Source: Allobacillus saliphilus (lineage in GTDB: Bacteria; Bacillota; Bacilli; Bacillales; Alkalibacillaceae). From it: a stretch of 64,000 nt of DNA. The stretch covers positions 91,187 through 155,186 of the forward strand of contig NZ_JAGSIE010000003.1 of assembly GCF_018138385.1 (NCBI RefSeq). Direction: 5' to 3'. Of the stretch, positions 17,004 through 26,439 are shown piece by piece. The notes below the pieces were generated by a model. That model had not been told where the DNA came from, ran no database searches, and was given only the letters and a program-made list of their open reading frames with translations. The position numbers and the translations under genes were made by a program. The number at the start of each line of letters is the position of its first letter. Position 1 is the first letter of the stretch.

Positions 17004-18509
17004 ATGATTAACAATACCATGCGTGTCAGTGGGCTAGCGTCCGGAATGGATACGGATCAGATCATTGCGGATTTGATGAAAGCTGAACGTATTCCAATGA
17101 CTAAGATGCAGCAGGATCAGGAATGGCTGACGTGGCAGCGTGATGCTTATCGTGAAACGAATTCTAAACTGTCTGAGTTTAAAAATATGTTCAGGGATTT
17201 AAAGTTTTCTGATGCTTACCAGTCGAAGCTAGTTACGACATCAGCAATCGGTGTAACTGCGTCAGCAACAAGTGCAGCTAAAGAAGGCACACACTCGATT
17301 TCTGTCAGTCAGTTGGCTTCGAAGGCGATGCGGGTTTCAGAGACAGGTATTTCAGGAGATGGAGAAAAAATTGATCCAAAAGAAGCTTTATCCGCACGCT
17401 TTTCAGATCTATCTGGGAAAACGTTTACCTTTCAGACATATAATGAGGACGGACCCGTCCCGCATGAGATCACGATAAATGAAGATGATTCCTTAAATGA
17501 TGTCTTCAAAAAAATTAATGAAGCATCTGACGGAGCTGTACGAGCTTACTATGATGCAAACTCTGATAAAGTTTTCATGGAACGCACAGCTTCGGGTGAT
17601 TTCAATCCAGATGGAGCAGAGATCACATTCGGAGATGGCGATGCGGGTTCATTTTTTACGAATACCCTAAAACTCACTGGAGAAGAATTCGGTGGAGAAG
17701 ACGCTGTATTCACCTATAACAATGTTGAGTTAACGTCTAAAGAAAACTCATACACACTCGACGGAGTCACTTACCAATTTAATCAAACAGTCGACAACGC
17801 AGTCCTCAATGTACGGACAGATACACAAAAAACTTTTGACAAAATCACTGAGTTTGTCGAAAAATACAATGAATTAATTGAATTCACATCCGAAAAAACG
17901 AGCGAGAAGCGGCATCGTGATTTTCCTCCATTAACTGAAGAACAAAAGGACGATATGACTGAACGAGAAATTGAACTTTGGGAGGAAAAAGCGAAAAGTG
18001 GTTTGCTTCGAAGTGACAATATCATTCAAAGTGGCATGACGGGAATGCGTACTGCTTTCTATTCGGATGTACAGAATGAAAATGGTGCGTTTAATCGCTT
18101 AGCGGATATTGGAATCACAACGTCCACTAACTATCGGGATAACGGAAAGTTAGTGATTGACGAAGACAAACTTCGAGGAGCGATTGAAAACAATTCGGAA
18201 GACGTTAGAAGATTATTTTCAAATTCTGCAGATGATGATTCACGTGGGTTAGTCAACCGCGTCGAAGATAATCTCGACAATATGATCTCTCGAATCACGG
18301 ACAAAGCCGGAAACGAAAATCGTACCGAGCAGACATACACGATGGGTCGTGAGTTGCTTGGCATTGAAGAGCGAATTACTGATTTTGAACGACGATTGGC
18401 TCAAGTCGAGAATCGTTATTACAAACAATTTACTGCGATGGAAACGGCCATCCAACGTATGAACCAGCAATCTGCCCAGTTGATGAACCAATTAAACGGT
18501 GGCCAATAA
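17004..18509 (+). CDS. fliD: Flagellar filament cap protein FliD
   Basis: 501 aa, the usual FliD length. It polymerises as the cap at the filament tip and folds flagellin. The N-terminal signature MRVSGLASGMDTDQII and the C-terminal coiled-coil region (LLGIEERITDFERRLAQVEN, YYKQFTAMETAIQRMNQQS) are typical. Start ATG 17004 behind GGAAGGTG. Confidence 0.95.
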   Translation: MINNTMRVSGLASGMDTDQIIADLMKAERIPMTKMQQDQEWLTWQRDAYRETNSKLSEFKNMFRDLKFSDAYQSKLVTTSAIGVTASATSAAKEGTHSISVSQLASKAMRVSETGISGDGEKIDPKEALSARFSDLSGKTFTFQTYNEDGPVPHEITINEDDSLNDVFKKINEASDGAVRAYYDANSDKVFMERTASGDFNPDGAEITFGDGDAGSFFTNTLKLTGEEFGGEDAVFTYNNVELTSKENSYTLDGVTYQFNQTVDNAVLNVRTDTQKTFDKITEFVEKYNELIEFTSEKTSEKRHRDFPPLTEEQKDDMTEREIELWEEKAKSGLLRSDNIIQSGMTGMRTAFYSDVQNENGAFNRLADIGITTSTNYRDNGKLVIDEDKLRGAIENNSEDVRRLFSNSADDDSRGLVNRVEDNLDNMISRITDKAGNENRTEQTYTMGRELLGIEERITDFERRLAQVENRYYKQFTAMETAIQRMNQQSAQLMNQLNGGQ

Positions 18510-18529
18510 TAACCAGTAGGAGTGTTATC

Positions 18530-18928
18530 ATGAATTACCAACAACCACACCAAGCCTACCAACAAAATTCCATACAGACTGCCAGCCCAGGTGAGCTGAC
18601 GATGATGCTTTATAATGGCTGCTTGAAGTTCATTCGGCTTGCCAAAAAGGGCATTGAAAACGAAAATATTGAGCAAAAAAACGTCAATATTCAAAAAGCC
18701 CAGAACATCATTAATGAATTGATGGTTACATTGAATCCTGAGGTGGAAATCTCCAATCAAATGCGTCCGTTGTATGATTATATGAACCGTCAATTGATTC
18801 AGGCGAACATTAAAAATGATGTGGAGATTTTATCAGAAGTAGAGGGCTTGGTCAGTGAGTTTCGCGATACGTGGAAAGAAGTATTGAAGCTAAATAAACA
18901 ACAAAAGCAGGTTCCTGTGAATGGATAA
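18530..18928 (+). CDS. fliS: Flagellin export chaperone FliS
   Basis: 132 aa, helical. FliS binds the flagellin C-terminus in the cytosol and also FliW. Family signatures: QNSIQTASPGELTMMLYNGC, then IQKAQNIINELMVTLN. Start ATG behind TAGGAGTG. Overlaps fliT by 8 bp. Confidence 0.95.
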   Translation: MNYQQPHQAYQQNSIQTASPGELTMMLYNGCLKFIRLAKKGIENENIEQKNVNIQKAQNIINELMVTLNPEVEISNQMRPLYDYMNRQLIQANIKNDVEILSEVEGLVSEFRDTWKEVLKLNKQQKQVPVNG

Positions 18929-19283
18929 TAAACTCAGTCAGCTTAAGAGTATACTAGAGGGAACGATTGAAAAAGTTGAAAAGTTAGCAGCTGAGCATGA
19001 CCACGAGGCATTTATTGAGGTGATTGAGGCGAGTGCTGATGAGCGAGAAGAGTTGTTAAACGGATTGAACCCTTCTAATGAAGAGAGGGAAGCCAATCAA
19101 GCGATGATTAGTGAAGTACTCGAGCTTGATCAACAACTCAACCGCATGGTGAATCAATACTTTGATAGCTTTAAAAGAGAAATCATTTTACTAAAGAAAA
19201 AGAAAGATACGAACATGAAATATACTAATCCATACAGTAAGATGAAGAGTCCTGATGGAGCTTTCTTGGACAAACGGAAATAA
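18921..19283 (+). CDS. fliT: Flagellar chaperone FliT-like protein
   Basis: 120 aa, mostly helical and strongly acidic/basic, as expected for FliT, the chaperone of the cap protein FliD. The sequence itself is weakly conserved; the call rests on its place immediately after fliS with an 8-bp overlap and on the length. Last gene before a strong terminator, so the flagellar block ends here. Confidence 0.78.
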   Translation: MDNKLSQLKSILEGTIEKVEKLAAEHDHEAFIEVIEASADEREELLNGLNPSNEEREANQAMISEVLELDQQLNRMVNQYFDSFKREIILLKKKKDTNMKYTNPYSKMKSPDGAFLDKRK

Positions 19284-19295
19284 TGAGACAACGAC

Positions 19296-19327
19296 GTAGC
19301 ATTCATGAGATGGATGCTACTTTTTTA
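19296..19327 (+). terminator. Intrinsic terminator of the fliD operon
   Basis: GTAGCATTCAT (19296-19306) and ATGGATGCTAC (19310-19320) pair with one G-U, followed by six T. Confidence 0.88.
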
Positions 19328-19348
19328 CTATACAAAGGGGATGAAGAA

Positions 19349-19918
19349 GTGAACATCGAAACAATTTTTCAGGATTTACCGACATTAGAAACCGAACGAC
19401 TGATTTTACGTAAAATTACCTACCACGATGTAGAAGCAATCTTCGCATACGGCTCAAAAGAGGAAGTCTCACAAACTGTCACATGGGATGCACATCGAAC
19501 CATAGAAGATTCGAAAGCATTCGTGGATTTTGTGTTGAATCAATATCGTAAGGGGCAAATTGCTCCATGGGGAATCGAACACAAAGAAAGCGGGGCATTT
19601 ATTGGCACAATTGATTTTGTTTCCTGGCAACCGCAACATAGAACGGCCGAGATTGGATATGTCTTATCACCTGATTATTGGGGTAAAGGACTGGCCACAG
19701 AAGCAGCAACTAAACTCATCCGATTCGGCTTTGAACAAATGGACTTGATCCGCATCCAAGCCAAATGCTTTGCGAACAACAGGGGTTCTGAACGAGTGAT
19801 GCAAAAAGTTGGAATGACTTATGAAGGAACGCTTCGGAAAAGAATGTATATTAAAGGAGCCCATCAGGATTTGAAAATGTATTCTATTTTGAAAGAAGAG
19901 TACTTCCAAGAGGCTTAG
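19349..19918 (+). CDS. GNAT acetyltransferase, RimJ/RimL type
   Basis: 189 aa. RimJ/RimL-like enzymes transfer acetyl from acetyl-CoA to protein N-termini or small amines. Visible motifs: ETERLILRKI at the N-terminus, GTIDFVSWQPQHRTAEIGYVL, and motif A WGKGLATEAATKL that binds acetyl-CoA, then NRGSERVMQKVGM. The start is the GTG at 19349, 8 bp behind AAAGGGG. The same frame runs back to 19283 through the fliT terminator and is rejected. Substrate cannot be told. Confidence 0.87.
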   Translation: MNIETIFQDLPTLETERLILRKITYHDVEAIFAYGSKEEVSQTVTWDAHRTIEDSKAFVDFVLNQYRKGQIAPWGIEHKESGAFIGTIDFVSWQPQHRTAEIGYVLSPDYWGKGLATEAATKLIRFGFEQMDLIRIQAKCFANNRGSERVMQKVGMTYEGTLRKRMYIKGAHQDLKMYSILKEEYFQEA

Positions 19919-19931
19919 TAGTTGTATTTCT

Positions 19932-19960
19932 AAAGCAGGCGATTAGGCCTGCTTTAATTA
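19932..19960 (+). terminator. Terminator after the acetyltransferase gene
   Basis: AAAGCAGGC (19932-19940) pairs with GCCTGCTTT (19947-19955), followed by AATTAAAAA, so the T-run is poor on the plus strand. It separates two convergent genes and could act for both. Confidence 0.65.
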
Positions 19961-20009
19961 AAAATGGATGCAATAATAATTTACTTATTTAATCATCCCT
20001 ATATAACAT

Positions 20010-20849
20010 CTATGCTTCAACTAATGGATATATTTTATGCAACCAATTGGGTAGTTCACTCACTTTTACTGAAGCGATTTCTTCAAATGTGTATCCTTCA
20101 ACAAATAAAGCTTTCACAATCTCCCATCCAACATAATAGGCTTCTCGTTCGGTGTTTGTCGACCCCGTTCCCATAGTAAATTTATAAACCGTTTCAGACG
20201 AATCGTCATTCAAATAAGGTCGTATTCCATGGATCATTTCACTCTTTTTAACACGACAAGAGGCAAGCCAACCTTCCTCGTGCTCAATATAAACCCGATC
20301 TTCTTTTCCGGGTACCAGCTTTTTACTTACATGAGTGGCTAAACCTTCCTGAATGATTATGGAAGCAATGGTTCTCTGCCAATCAGCATTCATGTTGGCG
20401 CTCTTTATATGAACGACATGCGTAAGTTCATGGCATAGAGTTATATCAGAATTACCATTTTCAATCGGCAGGCATAAGGCTAGTCGCTCATCATCATAAG
20501 GAGCAACAAACGCATTATTTTCAAATGCGCCGACAAAGTAAATTATCACAATCTTGATTGGATCCTCACAGCCTAATAAGGATTTAATTTCGGATAAATA
20601 GTCTGCAACTTTCTGATGTTCTGGTTCCCAATTTTTTATGTAATCAAATCTTTCTTCATATTGATCCCACGCATGCTCCAGTAATTCTTTTGCAAGTGTC
20701 TGTCCGTCTGGACCAGGAGGGATTGCTGCAAAATTATAATGCTCTTTCCATAAATTCCACCGTTCCTCTTTGGTGCATTTCTGCTTAGTCGCTTTTTCAT
20801 AAAAAGTTATGAATTTAGGAATAAAACTTTTTACTTCGATTTGATCCAT
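20010..20849 (-). CDS. Putative zinc metalloprotease with HExxH motif (DUF2268-like)
   Basis: 279 aa. The zinc site HELTHVVH lies at about residues 147-154, with a possible third ligand in IIQEGLATH about 30 residues later. That layout is seen in DUF2268 predicted proteases. No signal peptide or membrane segment, so it is probably cytosolic. Start: ATG 20849, 12 bp behind AAGGAGG; the frame continues to 20879 but that ATG has no ribosome site. Divergent from the broken kinase gene, convergent with the acetyltransferase. Substrate unknown. Confidence 0.68.
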   Translation of the reverse strand: MDQIEVKSFIPKFITFYEKATKQKCTKEERWNLWKEHYNFAAIPPGPDGQTLAKELLEHAWDQYEERFDYIKNWEPEHQKVADYLSEIKSLLGCEDPIKIVIIYFVGAFENNAFVAPYDDERLALCLPIENGNSDITLCHELTHVVHIKSANMNADWQRTIASIIIQEGLATHVSKKLVPGKEDRVYIEHEEGWLASCRVKKSEMIHGIRPYLNDDSSETVYKFTMGTGSTNTEREAYYVGWEIVKALFVEGYTFEEIASVKVSELPNWLHKIYPLVEA

Positions 20850-20957
20850 ATGAGTGTTTGCCTCCTTAATTACTAACATAATAGTTAGAATTTTTAGTAT
20901 AATAAGTGTAATATCAATGGATGTAATTCGTCAATTTGATGAAAAGGAGATTAACGA

Positions 20958-21800
20958 ATGAAACTCGGGAAAATGATTGGTGAAGGTGGTAATTCCAAAG
21001 TATTTGAGTAGGGCAAAGATCAAGTGATCAAGCTAGCTAAACCGAATACTGGGGAAGCCGAATTACAACGAGAATACAAAAATACATTAGCAGTTTGGGA
21101 ACTAGGTTTGCCGGTTCCTCAGCCATTTGGTGTGCTTTATGTTGGTAAACGACCAGGACTTGTTGTTGAACGAATTCATGGTATGTCACCGAAAGAACGG
21201 TTATTCCATGAATTGCTTCAACAGGATGAAGGCCAACTCCGTTTACCGACAAATGACATCAAAGAGACGGCGCGCATGCTCAGTCAAATCCACCAACATA
21301 CGCACACTGCATTACCTTCACAAAGAGACTATATAGCAAGAAATATTTTGTCTGTCGATTACCTAACAAACGAAGAAAAGCAAACGATTTTATCAATGAT
21401 GGATGCCATTCCGATAAAACAACAAATTTGTCACGGTGACCCGAATCCAAATAATATTATTGTAAGCAACAGACGGCATTTTTTCATTGACTGGAACGAT
21501 ACGACAATCGGTAATCCTGAAGCGGATATCGCGGAATACATTGTGATGATGAGGCATGCTATTCTGCCACCTGAAACTCCTTCAAAAATCATTCACTTAT
21601 TCAATCAGATGCGAGAAGGAATCATACAAGTTTTCGTAAAAGAATACATGCTTCATTCCAACATCATCTGGGACGAAATAGAACCTTGGCTAGTTATAAT
21701 CGCAGCAAGAAAATTACATGCGGATGCTATCTTAGAGGAGGAGAAAAAACTTCTCGTAAAAGAAATCAGAAAGAAGTTAAAAGACCCTGAGCCTCAATAG
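20958..21800 (+). pseudogene. Aminoglycoside/choline kinase-like phosphotransferase with in-frame stop
   Basis: A full-length APH-type kinase of 280 codons is interrupted by TAG at 21009-21011 (codon 18). The original start is ATG 20958 behind AAAGGAGA at good spacing. The nucleotide loop (IGEGGNSKVFE) is read before the stop and GKDQVIKLAKP continues in frame after it; in this family a Trp often follows the Glu, so TGG to TAG is the simplest change. Downstream, the catalytic loop HGDPNPNNI and the metal-binding FIDWNDTTIGNPEADIAEY are intact. Either a recent nonsense mutation, a sequencing error, or translation restarting at a GTG at 21024, which would lack most of the P-loop. Natural substrate unknown. 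Confidence 0.8.
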
Positions 21801-21876
21801 CCCAGTATACCCTTTATTTCCCGGGAAATTTGTCGAAATCATGAATCTTAGCCATAAAGAATAAAATAAAAGTCGA

Positions 21877-21902
21877 GTTTATGGAGGATTATGTGCGGGT
21901 AA
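21877..21902 (+). promoter_or_regulatory. SigB-type promoter of hpf
   Basis: GTTTAT (21877-21882), 14 bp, GGGTAA (21897-21902), each matching the SigB consensus GTTTAA-N13-15-GGGTAT in five of six positions. In Bacillus subtilis the homologue yvyD is a SigB/SigH stress gene, so the placement makes sense. Confidence 0.7.
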
Positions 21903-21943
21903 GGTAGAATAATATATACATACGACTAAAAGGAGGCATGCTT

Positions 21944-22525
21944 ATGTTTAAGTATAATATCCGTGGTGAAAATATCGAGGTGACCGATGCGATTCGTGAT
22001 TACGTCGAGAAGAAAATCGGAAAATTGGAACGTTATTTCGATCAGACGCCTACTTCCGAAGTACATGTCAATCTAAGTGTTCATAATGATGGTCAAAGAA
22101 TTGAAGTGACGATCCCGATGACAGACTTGGTTCTCCGTGCTGAAGAGGCACATAATGATTTATACGCTGCAATTGATTTAGTCGTAGATAAATTGGAAAG
22201 ACAAATTCGTAAGTACAAAACAAAAGTAAATCGTAAGTTCCGTCAAAAAGGCGCTGCGAAATACGTATTTGCTGAAATGGAAAGAGAAGCAAACGCCAAT
22301 GGTGGTATACTGTTGGATGAAGAAGAATCTGAATTAGACAGTGAAGTTGATATCGTACGTGTGAAACGGTTTGATTTAAAACCGATGGATTCTGAAGAAG
22401 CGGCACTGCAAATGGATATGTTAGGACATAATTTTTACGTGTTCGAAAGTGCTGAAACCGGAGAAACGAACGTTGTTTACAAACGTAAAGATGGAAGCTA
22501 TGGCTTGATTGAGCCAAATGCTTAA
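21944..22525 (+). CDS. hpf: Long-form ribosome hibernation promoting factor HPF
   Basis: 193 aa. Long HPF dimerises 70S ribosomes into 100S particles in stress or stationary phase. The N-terminal HPF domain (about 1-100; NIRGENIEVTDAIRDYVEKK) and the C-terminal dimerisation domain (about 130-190; VRVKRFDLKPMDSEEAALQM, LGHNFYVF) are both present. The start is ATG 21944, 7 bp behind AGGAGG; ATG 21938 overlaps that site. Preceded by a SigB-like promoter, followed by a terminator and repeat array B1. Confidence 0.95.
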   Translation: MFKYNIRGENIEVTDAIRDYVEKKIGKLERYFDQTPTSEVHVNLSVHNDGQRIEVTIPMTDLVLRAEEAHNDLYAAIDLVVDKLERQIRKYKTKVNRKFRQKGAAKYVFAEMEREANANGGILLDEEESELDSEVDIVRVKRFDLKPMDSEEAALQMDMLGHNFYVFESAETGETNVVYKRKDGSYGLIEPNA

Positions 22526-22538
22526 TGGCATTACATCA

Positions 22539-22580
22539 AATAGCCTTGGTCTGATTGCTGGACTAAGGCTATTTTTATTT
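22539..22580 (+). terminator. Intrinsic terminator of hpf
   Basis: AATAGCCTTGGTC (22539-22551) pairs with GACTAAGGCTATT (22561-22573) with one mismatch, followed by TTTATTTTC. Confidence 0.85.
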
Positions 22581-22599
22581 TCTCATATATTATAGTGAT

Positions 22600-22748
22600 T
22601 GTTGATTGGCTCATATCTTTTCGAATTGGGAACATATTTTTTAACATAGGGGGCATATATCGAAAAATTGGTCACATAATTACCAATTTAGGGAGCATAT
22701 CATTTCGATTTGGGCTCATATCCTTTTAATTAAGGAGCATATCTGCGA
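22600..22748. repeat. Array B1: degenerate 21-bp repeat with CATAT/TTGGG core
   Basis: The word CATA (mostly CATAT) occurs at 22612, 22633, 22654, 22675, 22696, 22717 and 22738, each exactly 21 bp apart. It is usually preceded by (T)TTGGGnn or a variant. The remaining 8-10 bp differ between units, so the array is easily missed by eye. It begins about 25 bp after the hpf terminator. The same core recurs at 21-bp spacing behind secA. Confidence 0.88.
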
Positions 22749-23007
22749 AGACAAGACTCGTTTTCCGCGGTGAATCTGCGGACATTATGCAATACATAAA
22801 AGCATAAATTATCTACTCAAAAAATATTTTTAAAAAACTTTCATTTTGTAGATAAATCATTTTTCCAATCGATTTCTGCTCACTTATCGTACAATCCAGA
22901 CAAAAAGGGTCTCAAAACCCTGCCATACGTGCATTTTAGCGATTTTTCTTCCTTATAAACCTGTGATATAACTAAGACATGCAAGATCATTAAGGGGGGA
23001 ATACGAG
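22749..23007. other. Spacer between array B1 and the 69-aa gene
   Basis: AT-rich, no ORF. GATATAAC-like -10 sequence near 22965-22972 could drive the small gene that follows. No other structure noticed. Confidence 0.3.
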
Positions 23008-23217
23008 ATGTGCAATATGAAACCTTGCCCCAGTTGTTCACGTCTCGAGATAGAACTTAAACAACAGAACGAGATCATTGTGCAATTAATGCGAATTGTC
23101 GCAGCGTCTAATGAAAAAATATCCGTTATCGAAGACCATCTGAGTGTTTATACCTCCACAACGAACGCTCCAGAAATCCTTCAACCGAAATCCTACTCCT
23201 TCCTCAATTCCAAATAA
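23008..23217 (+). CDS. Small protein of unknown function, 69 aa
   Basis: I do not recognise it. The ORF has a strong ribosome site (GGGGGG about 8 bp before ATG) and its own terminator, so it looks like a real single-gene unit. The N-terminus holds three Cys (Cys2, Cys7, Cys10, CPSC), followed by an amphipathic helix (SRLEIELKQQNEIIVQLMRI) able to form a coiled coil, and a polar tail. Cytosolic, no signal peptide. It lies between hpf and secA. Confidence 0.6.
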   Translation: MCNMKPCPSCSRLEIELKQQNEIIVQLMRIVAASNEKISVIEDHLSVYTSTTNAPEILQPKSYSFLNSK

Positions 23218-23238
23218 CAACCCGCTTAATGATCTTGT

Positions 23239-23273
23239 AATGGTTGACTACTGCCCCAGTCAACCATTTTTTC
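23239..23273 (+). terminator. Intrinsic terminator of the 69-aa gene
   Basis: AATGGTTGACT (23239-23249) and AGTCAACCATT (23258-23268) pair perfectly over 8 nt, followed by TTTTTC. Confidence 0.9.
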
Positions 23274-23426
23274 TTAATTGAGGGGAAATTCATCTACAAC
23301 ATACTTGTCGATTTTTAGCCGACAATGTGGGAGAGTCACACGGATGAGGATTGTTGTCATGGTTGTTTCATTAGTGTTATCATGAATGGTGTGTAAGTGT
23401 AAATTTAATCTTGGGGTTGAGGATAA

Positions 23427-25934
23427 ATGAAACAGTTATTGACGAAAGTATTTGGTGATGGAAATAGTCGCCAGTTGAAAAAACTAGAAAAAGTTGCGGA
23501 TCAAATAGAAGAACTTGAGCCACAGATGCAGCAGCTTTCTGATTATGCATTACAAGAAAAAACAGATGAGTTTAAAAAACGTTATCAAGATGGCGAGTCA
23601 TTAGATAATTTATTACCGGAAGCGTATGCGGTTGTGCGTGAAGCTTCGAAACGTGTGCTAGGCATGCGTCCGTTCTACGTCCAGTTGCTTGGTGCAATTG
23701 CCCTACATCATGGGGATATTGCGGAAATGAAAACGGGTGAAGGGAAAACATTGGCCTCAACGATGCCGGCATACTTAAATGCGATTACCGGAAAAGGCGT
23801 TCATATTATTACGGTGAACGATTATCTTGCCGATCGTGACTCAACTGAAATGGGTGAGCTCTATAATTGGCTTGGTCTAACAGTTGGTTTAAATACGAAT
23901 GATTTATCGAAAGACGAAAAGCGCGAAGCTTACGCAAAAGATATTACGTATGGTACGAATAATGAATTCGGGTTTGATTACCTACGCGATAACATGGTGT
24001 TATATAAAGAAAAAATGGTTCAGCGTCCGCTTCATTTCGCGATCATTGACGAGGTAGACTCCATTTTAATTGATGAAGCACGTACACCATTAATTATTTC
24101 TGGGTCTCAAAGAAAGTCTCAGTCCAATTACTTACAAGCAGATCAGTTTGCTTCGACATTAAAAAATGAAGAAGACTATACGTATGATGAAAAAACGCGA
24201 AATGTGCAGCTGACAGAACAAGGAATCACAAAAGCTGAACAATATTTCAATATCGAAAATCTTTATAATTTAAATAATGTCGCGTTGACGCATCATATTA
24301 ATCAAGCGTTAAAAGCGCATGTTGTTATGCGTAAAGATACTGATTATGTCGTTGAGGAAAACGAAGTCGTCATCGTCGATCAATTTACAGGTCGTTTGAT
24401 GAAGGGCCGTCGCTATAGTGATGGACTACACCAGGCAATCGAAGCGAAAGAAGGCTTGCCGATTCAGAAGGAAAGTATGACACTTGCGACGATTACTTTC
24501 CAGAACTTTTTCCGGATGTATGAAAAGATATCGGGTATGACAGGTACAGCCAAAACGGAAGAAGAGGAATTTCGTAATATTTACAATATGCAGGTCGTTT
24601 CTATTCCAACGAATGAACCGATCCGCCGGGATGACCGCGCAGATTTGATTTATAAAACCGTTGATGGAAAATATCAAGCGCTCGTTCGGGAAGTGAAGGA
24701 GCGTCACGAAAAAGGACAACCAATTTTGATTGGTACAGTCGCTGTCGAGACGTCTGAGTTAATCTCAAATTTCTTGAAAAAAATGGGCGTTAAACATAAT
24801 ATTTTGAACGCGAAGAACCACTTTAAAGAAGCAGAGATTATTTTAGAAGCAGGCCAAAAAGGTGCCGTTACGATTGCGACGAACATGGCCGGCCGTGGTA
24901 CAGACATTAAATTAGGCGACGGTGTAAAAGAACTAGGCGGATTAGCTGTTATCGGTACGGAGCGACACGAATCACGCCGGATTGATAACCAGCTTCGTGG
25001 ACGTTCTGGTCGTCAAGGAGACCCGGGTGTCTCTCAGTTCTACCTTTCCATGGAAGATGAATTGATGCGTCGTTTCGGTTCGGACAACATGAAAGCGATG
25101 ATGGACCGATTTGGCTTAGAAGAAGATCAGCCGATTGAAAGTAAAATGGTATCCCGTGCAGTGGAATCTGCTCAGAAACGTGTTGAAGGAAACAACTTTG
25201 ACGCACGTAAACAGTTACTTGCGTATGATGATGTTATGCGCCAACAGCGTGATATTATTTATGAACAGCGTAAAGATGTTCTTGAATCCGACAGCTTGCG
25301 TGAAATTATCGAAGGTATGATTCGTTCAACAGTCGAACGGAATGTACTTGCATACACTCAAGATGAAGACGATGAAAACTGGGATTTAGAAGCATTGGCA
25401 GAATTTTTACAGGCGAATGTGTTGAACCAAGATGAAGTTTCCGTTGATGATTTGAAAGGGAAAGAACCGGAAGAAATCATTGAATGGGTCATTGGTAAAA
25501 CACAAGAGAAATACGATGCTCGTGAAGAAGAATTGACCGAGGATCAAATGCGTGAATTTGAAAAAGTCATCCTACTGCGTACGGTTGACAGCAAATGGAT
25601 GGACCATATTGACCAAATGGACCAACTGCGCCAAGGAATTCATTTGCGTGCATACGGTCAAAACGATCCATTGCAAGAGTATCAAATGGAAGGCTTCTCG
25701 ATGTTTGAAGAGATGATTGCATCCATCGAACAAGAAGTCGCTAAGTACGCAATGAAGGCACAAATTCGAGAAAACTTACAGCGTCAAGCCGTCGCGACAG
25801 GTACTGAGGCGATTGCCGGCGGACGTCAACAACAGAAAAAGCGTCAGCCGATTGTGAAGAAAAAAGAAGTCGGGCGAAATGAACCATGTCCATGCGGAAG
25901 CGGAAGAAAATATAAGCATTGTCATGGCAAATAA
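23427..25934 (+). CDS. secA: Preprotein translocase ATPase SecA
   Basis: 835 aa motor of the Sec pathway at the membrane. Nucleotide-binding motifs: [11 protein letters not shown] (Walker A, about residues 101-111), [13 protein letters not shown] (Walker B/DEAD), [13 protein letters not shown], and [13 protein letters not shown]. The preprotein cross-linking domain, helical scaffold and a C-terminal zinc tail ([16 protein letters not shown]) that binds SecB-type partners or lipid are present. The start ATG lies behind GGGGTTGAGGA, a moderate site. Followed by terminator and array B2, then prfB, the conserved Bacillus order. Confidence 0.98.
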   Translation: MKQLLTKVFGDGNSRQLKKLEKVADQIEELEPQMQQLSDYALQEKTDEFKKRYQDGESLDNLLPEAYAVVREASKRVLGMRPFYVQLLGAIALHHGDIAEMKTGEGKTLASTMPAYLNAITGKGVHIITVNDYLADRDSTEMGELYNWLGLTVGLNTNDLSKDEKREAYAKDITYGTNNEFGFDYLRDNMVLYKEKMVQRPLHFAIIDEVDSILIDEARTPLIISGSQRKSQSNYLQADQFASTLKNEEDYTYDEKTRNVQLTEQGITKAEQYFNIENLYNLNNVALTHHINQALKAHVVMRKDTDYVVEENEVVIVDQFTGRLMKGRRYSDGLHQAIEAKEGLPIQKESMTLATITFQNFFRMYEKISGMTGTAKTEEEEFRNIYNMQVVSIPTNEPIRRDDRADLIYKTVDGKYQALVREVKERHEKGQPILIGTVAVETSELISNFLKKMGVKHNILNAKNHFKEAEIILEAGQKGAVTIATNMAGRGTDIKLGDGVKELGGLAVIGTERHESRRIDNQLRGRSGRQGDPGVSQFYLSMEDELMRRFGSDNMKAMMDRFGLEEDQPIESKMVSRAVESAQKRVEGNNFDARKQLLAYDDVMRQQRDIIYEQRKDVLESDSLREIIEGMIRSTVERNVLAYTQDEDDENWDLEALAEFLQANVLNQDEVSVDDLKGKEPEEIIEWVIGKTQEKYDAREEELTEDQMREFEKVILLRTVDSKWMDHIDQMDQLRQGIHLRAYGQNDPLQEYQMEGFSMFEEMIASIEQEVAKYAMKAQIRENLQRQAVATGTEAIAGGRQQQKKRQPIVKKKEVGRNEPCPCGSGRKYKHCHGK

Positions 25935-25943
25935 TAAAATGTT

Positions 25944-25986
25944 AAAAGGTCGAAAAGCTGATTTCCCAGCTTTTCAACCTTTTTTA
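25944..25986 (+). terminator. Intrinsic terminator of secA
   Basis: AAAAGGTCGAAAAGCTG (25944-25960) pairs with CAGCTTTTCAACCTTTT, one mismatch, followed by T residues. Confidence 0.9.
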
Positions 25987-26009
25987 TTGGATTGGTCACT
26001 GATGTCATT

Positions 26010-26280
26010 AGTTAAGGATCATATTTTTTCATTTTGGTTACAAAAATCTTTGAAAAGGTCGCATATATCTGTAATTTGGTACCATAAGTCTTCCAGTTGG
26101 GCACATATCTGGATTTATTGGTCTCATATAAAACTGAATTGGGCACATACCATTTTGAATATTCAAGCCAAGGTTGATATTTTTAAAAAAGTCGCATATA
26201 AGCCAAAAACAGTTACATTTTACCGCCTAACCTGCATAAAAACTAAAAAACAGGTTGCGTATCGAACGCATTAGGTCACA
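26010..26280. repeat. Array B2: degenerate 21-bp repeat with CATAT/TTGGG core
   Basis: CATA or a close variant starts at 26020, 26041 (degenerate), 26062, 26083, 26104, 26125 and 26146, exactly 21 bp apart, with TTGG just before most of them. After 26166 the phase breaks, although the words GCATATA (26194), GCATAAA (26234), GCGTATC (26257) and CACATGA (26277) suggest decayed units. It shares its core with array B1, 3.4 kb away. It starts about 25 bp after the secA terminator. A reading frame through it carries SHI/WAHI-like heptads but starts inside secA out of frame. Confidence 0.85.
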
Positions 26281-26393
26281 TGAATTCAGCGCTTGGTCGT
26301 AAAAAACTCCAGACGGGTGGCATTATTACAATAAAATTGACCGGAAAAAAATCCACTTGCAACGAATTGTTCAATTTTAGTTTTGTTTAATCG

Positions 26394-26402
26394 TGTTATA
26401 AT
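26394..26402 (+). promoter_or_regulatory. Extended -10 promoter of prfB
   Basis: TGTTATAAT at 26394-26402 is a perfect extended -10 element. No good -35 is visible. It lies 37 bp before the prfB start codon. Confidence 0.6.
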
Positions 26403-26439
26403 ACGGGTATATGGAAACAATAACTGAAGAGGTGAAGGT

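Noticed and set aside
25879..26274. Plus-strand ORF of 131 codons downstream of secA
   Set aside because: It begins inside secA out of frame, crosses the terminator and array B2, and has no ribosome site.
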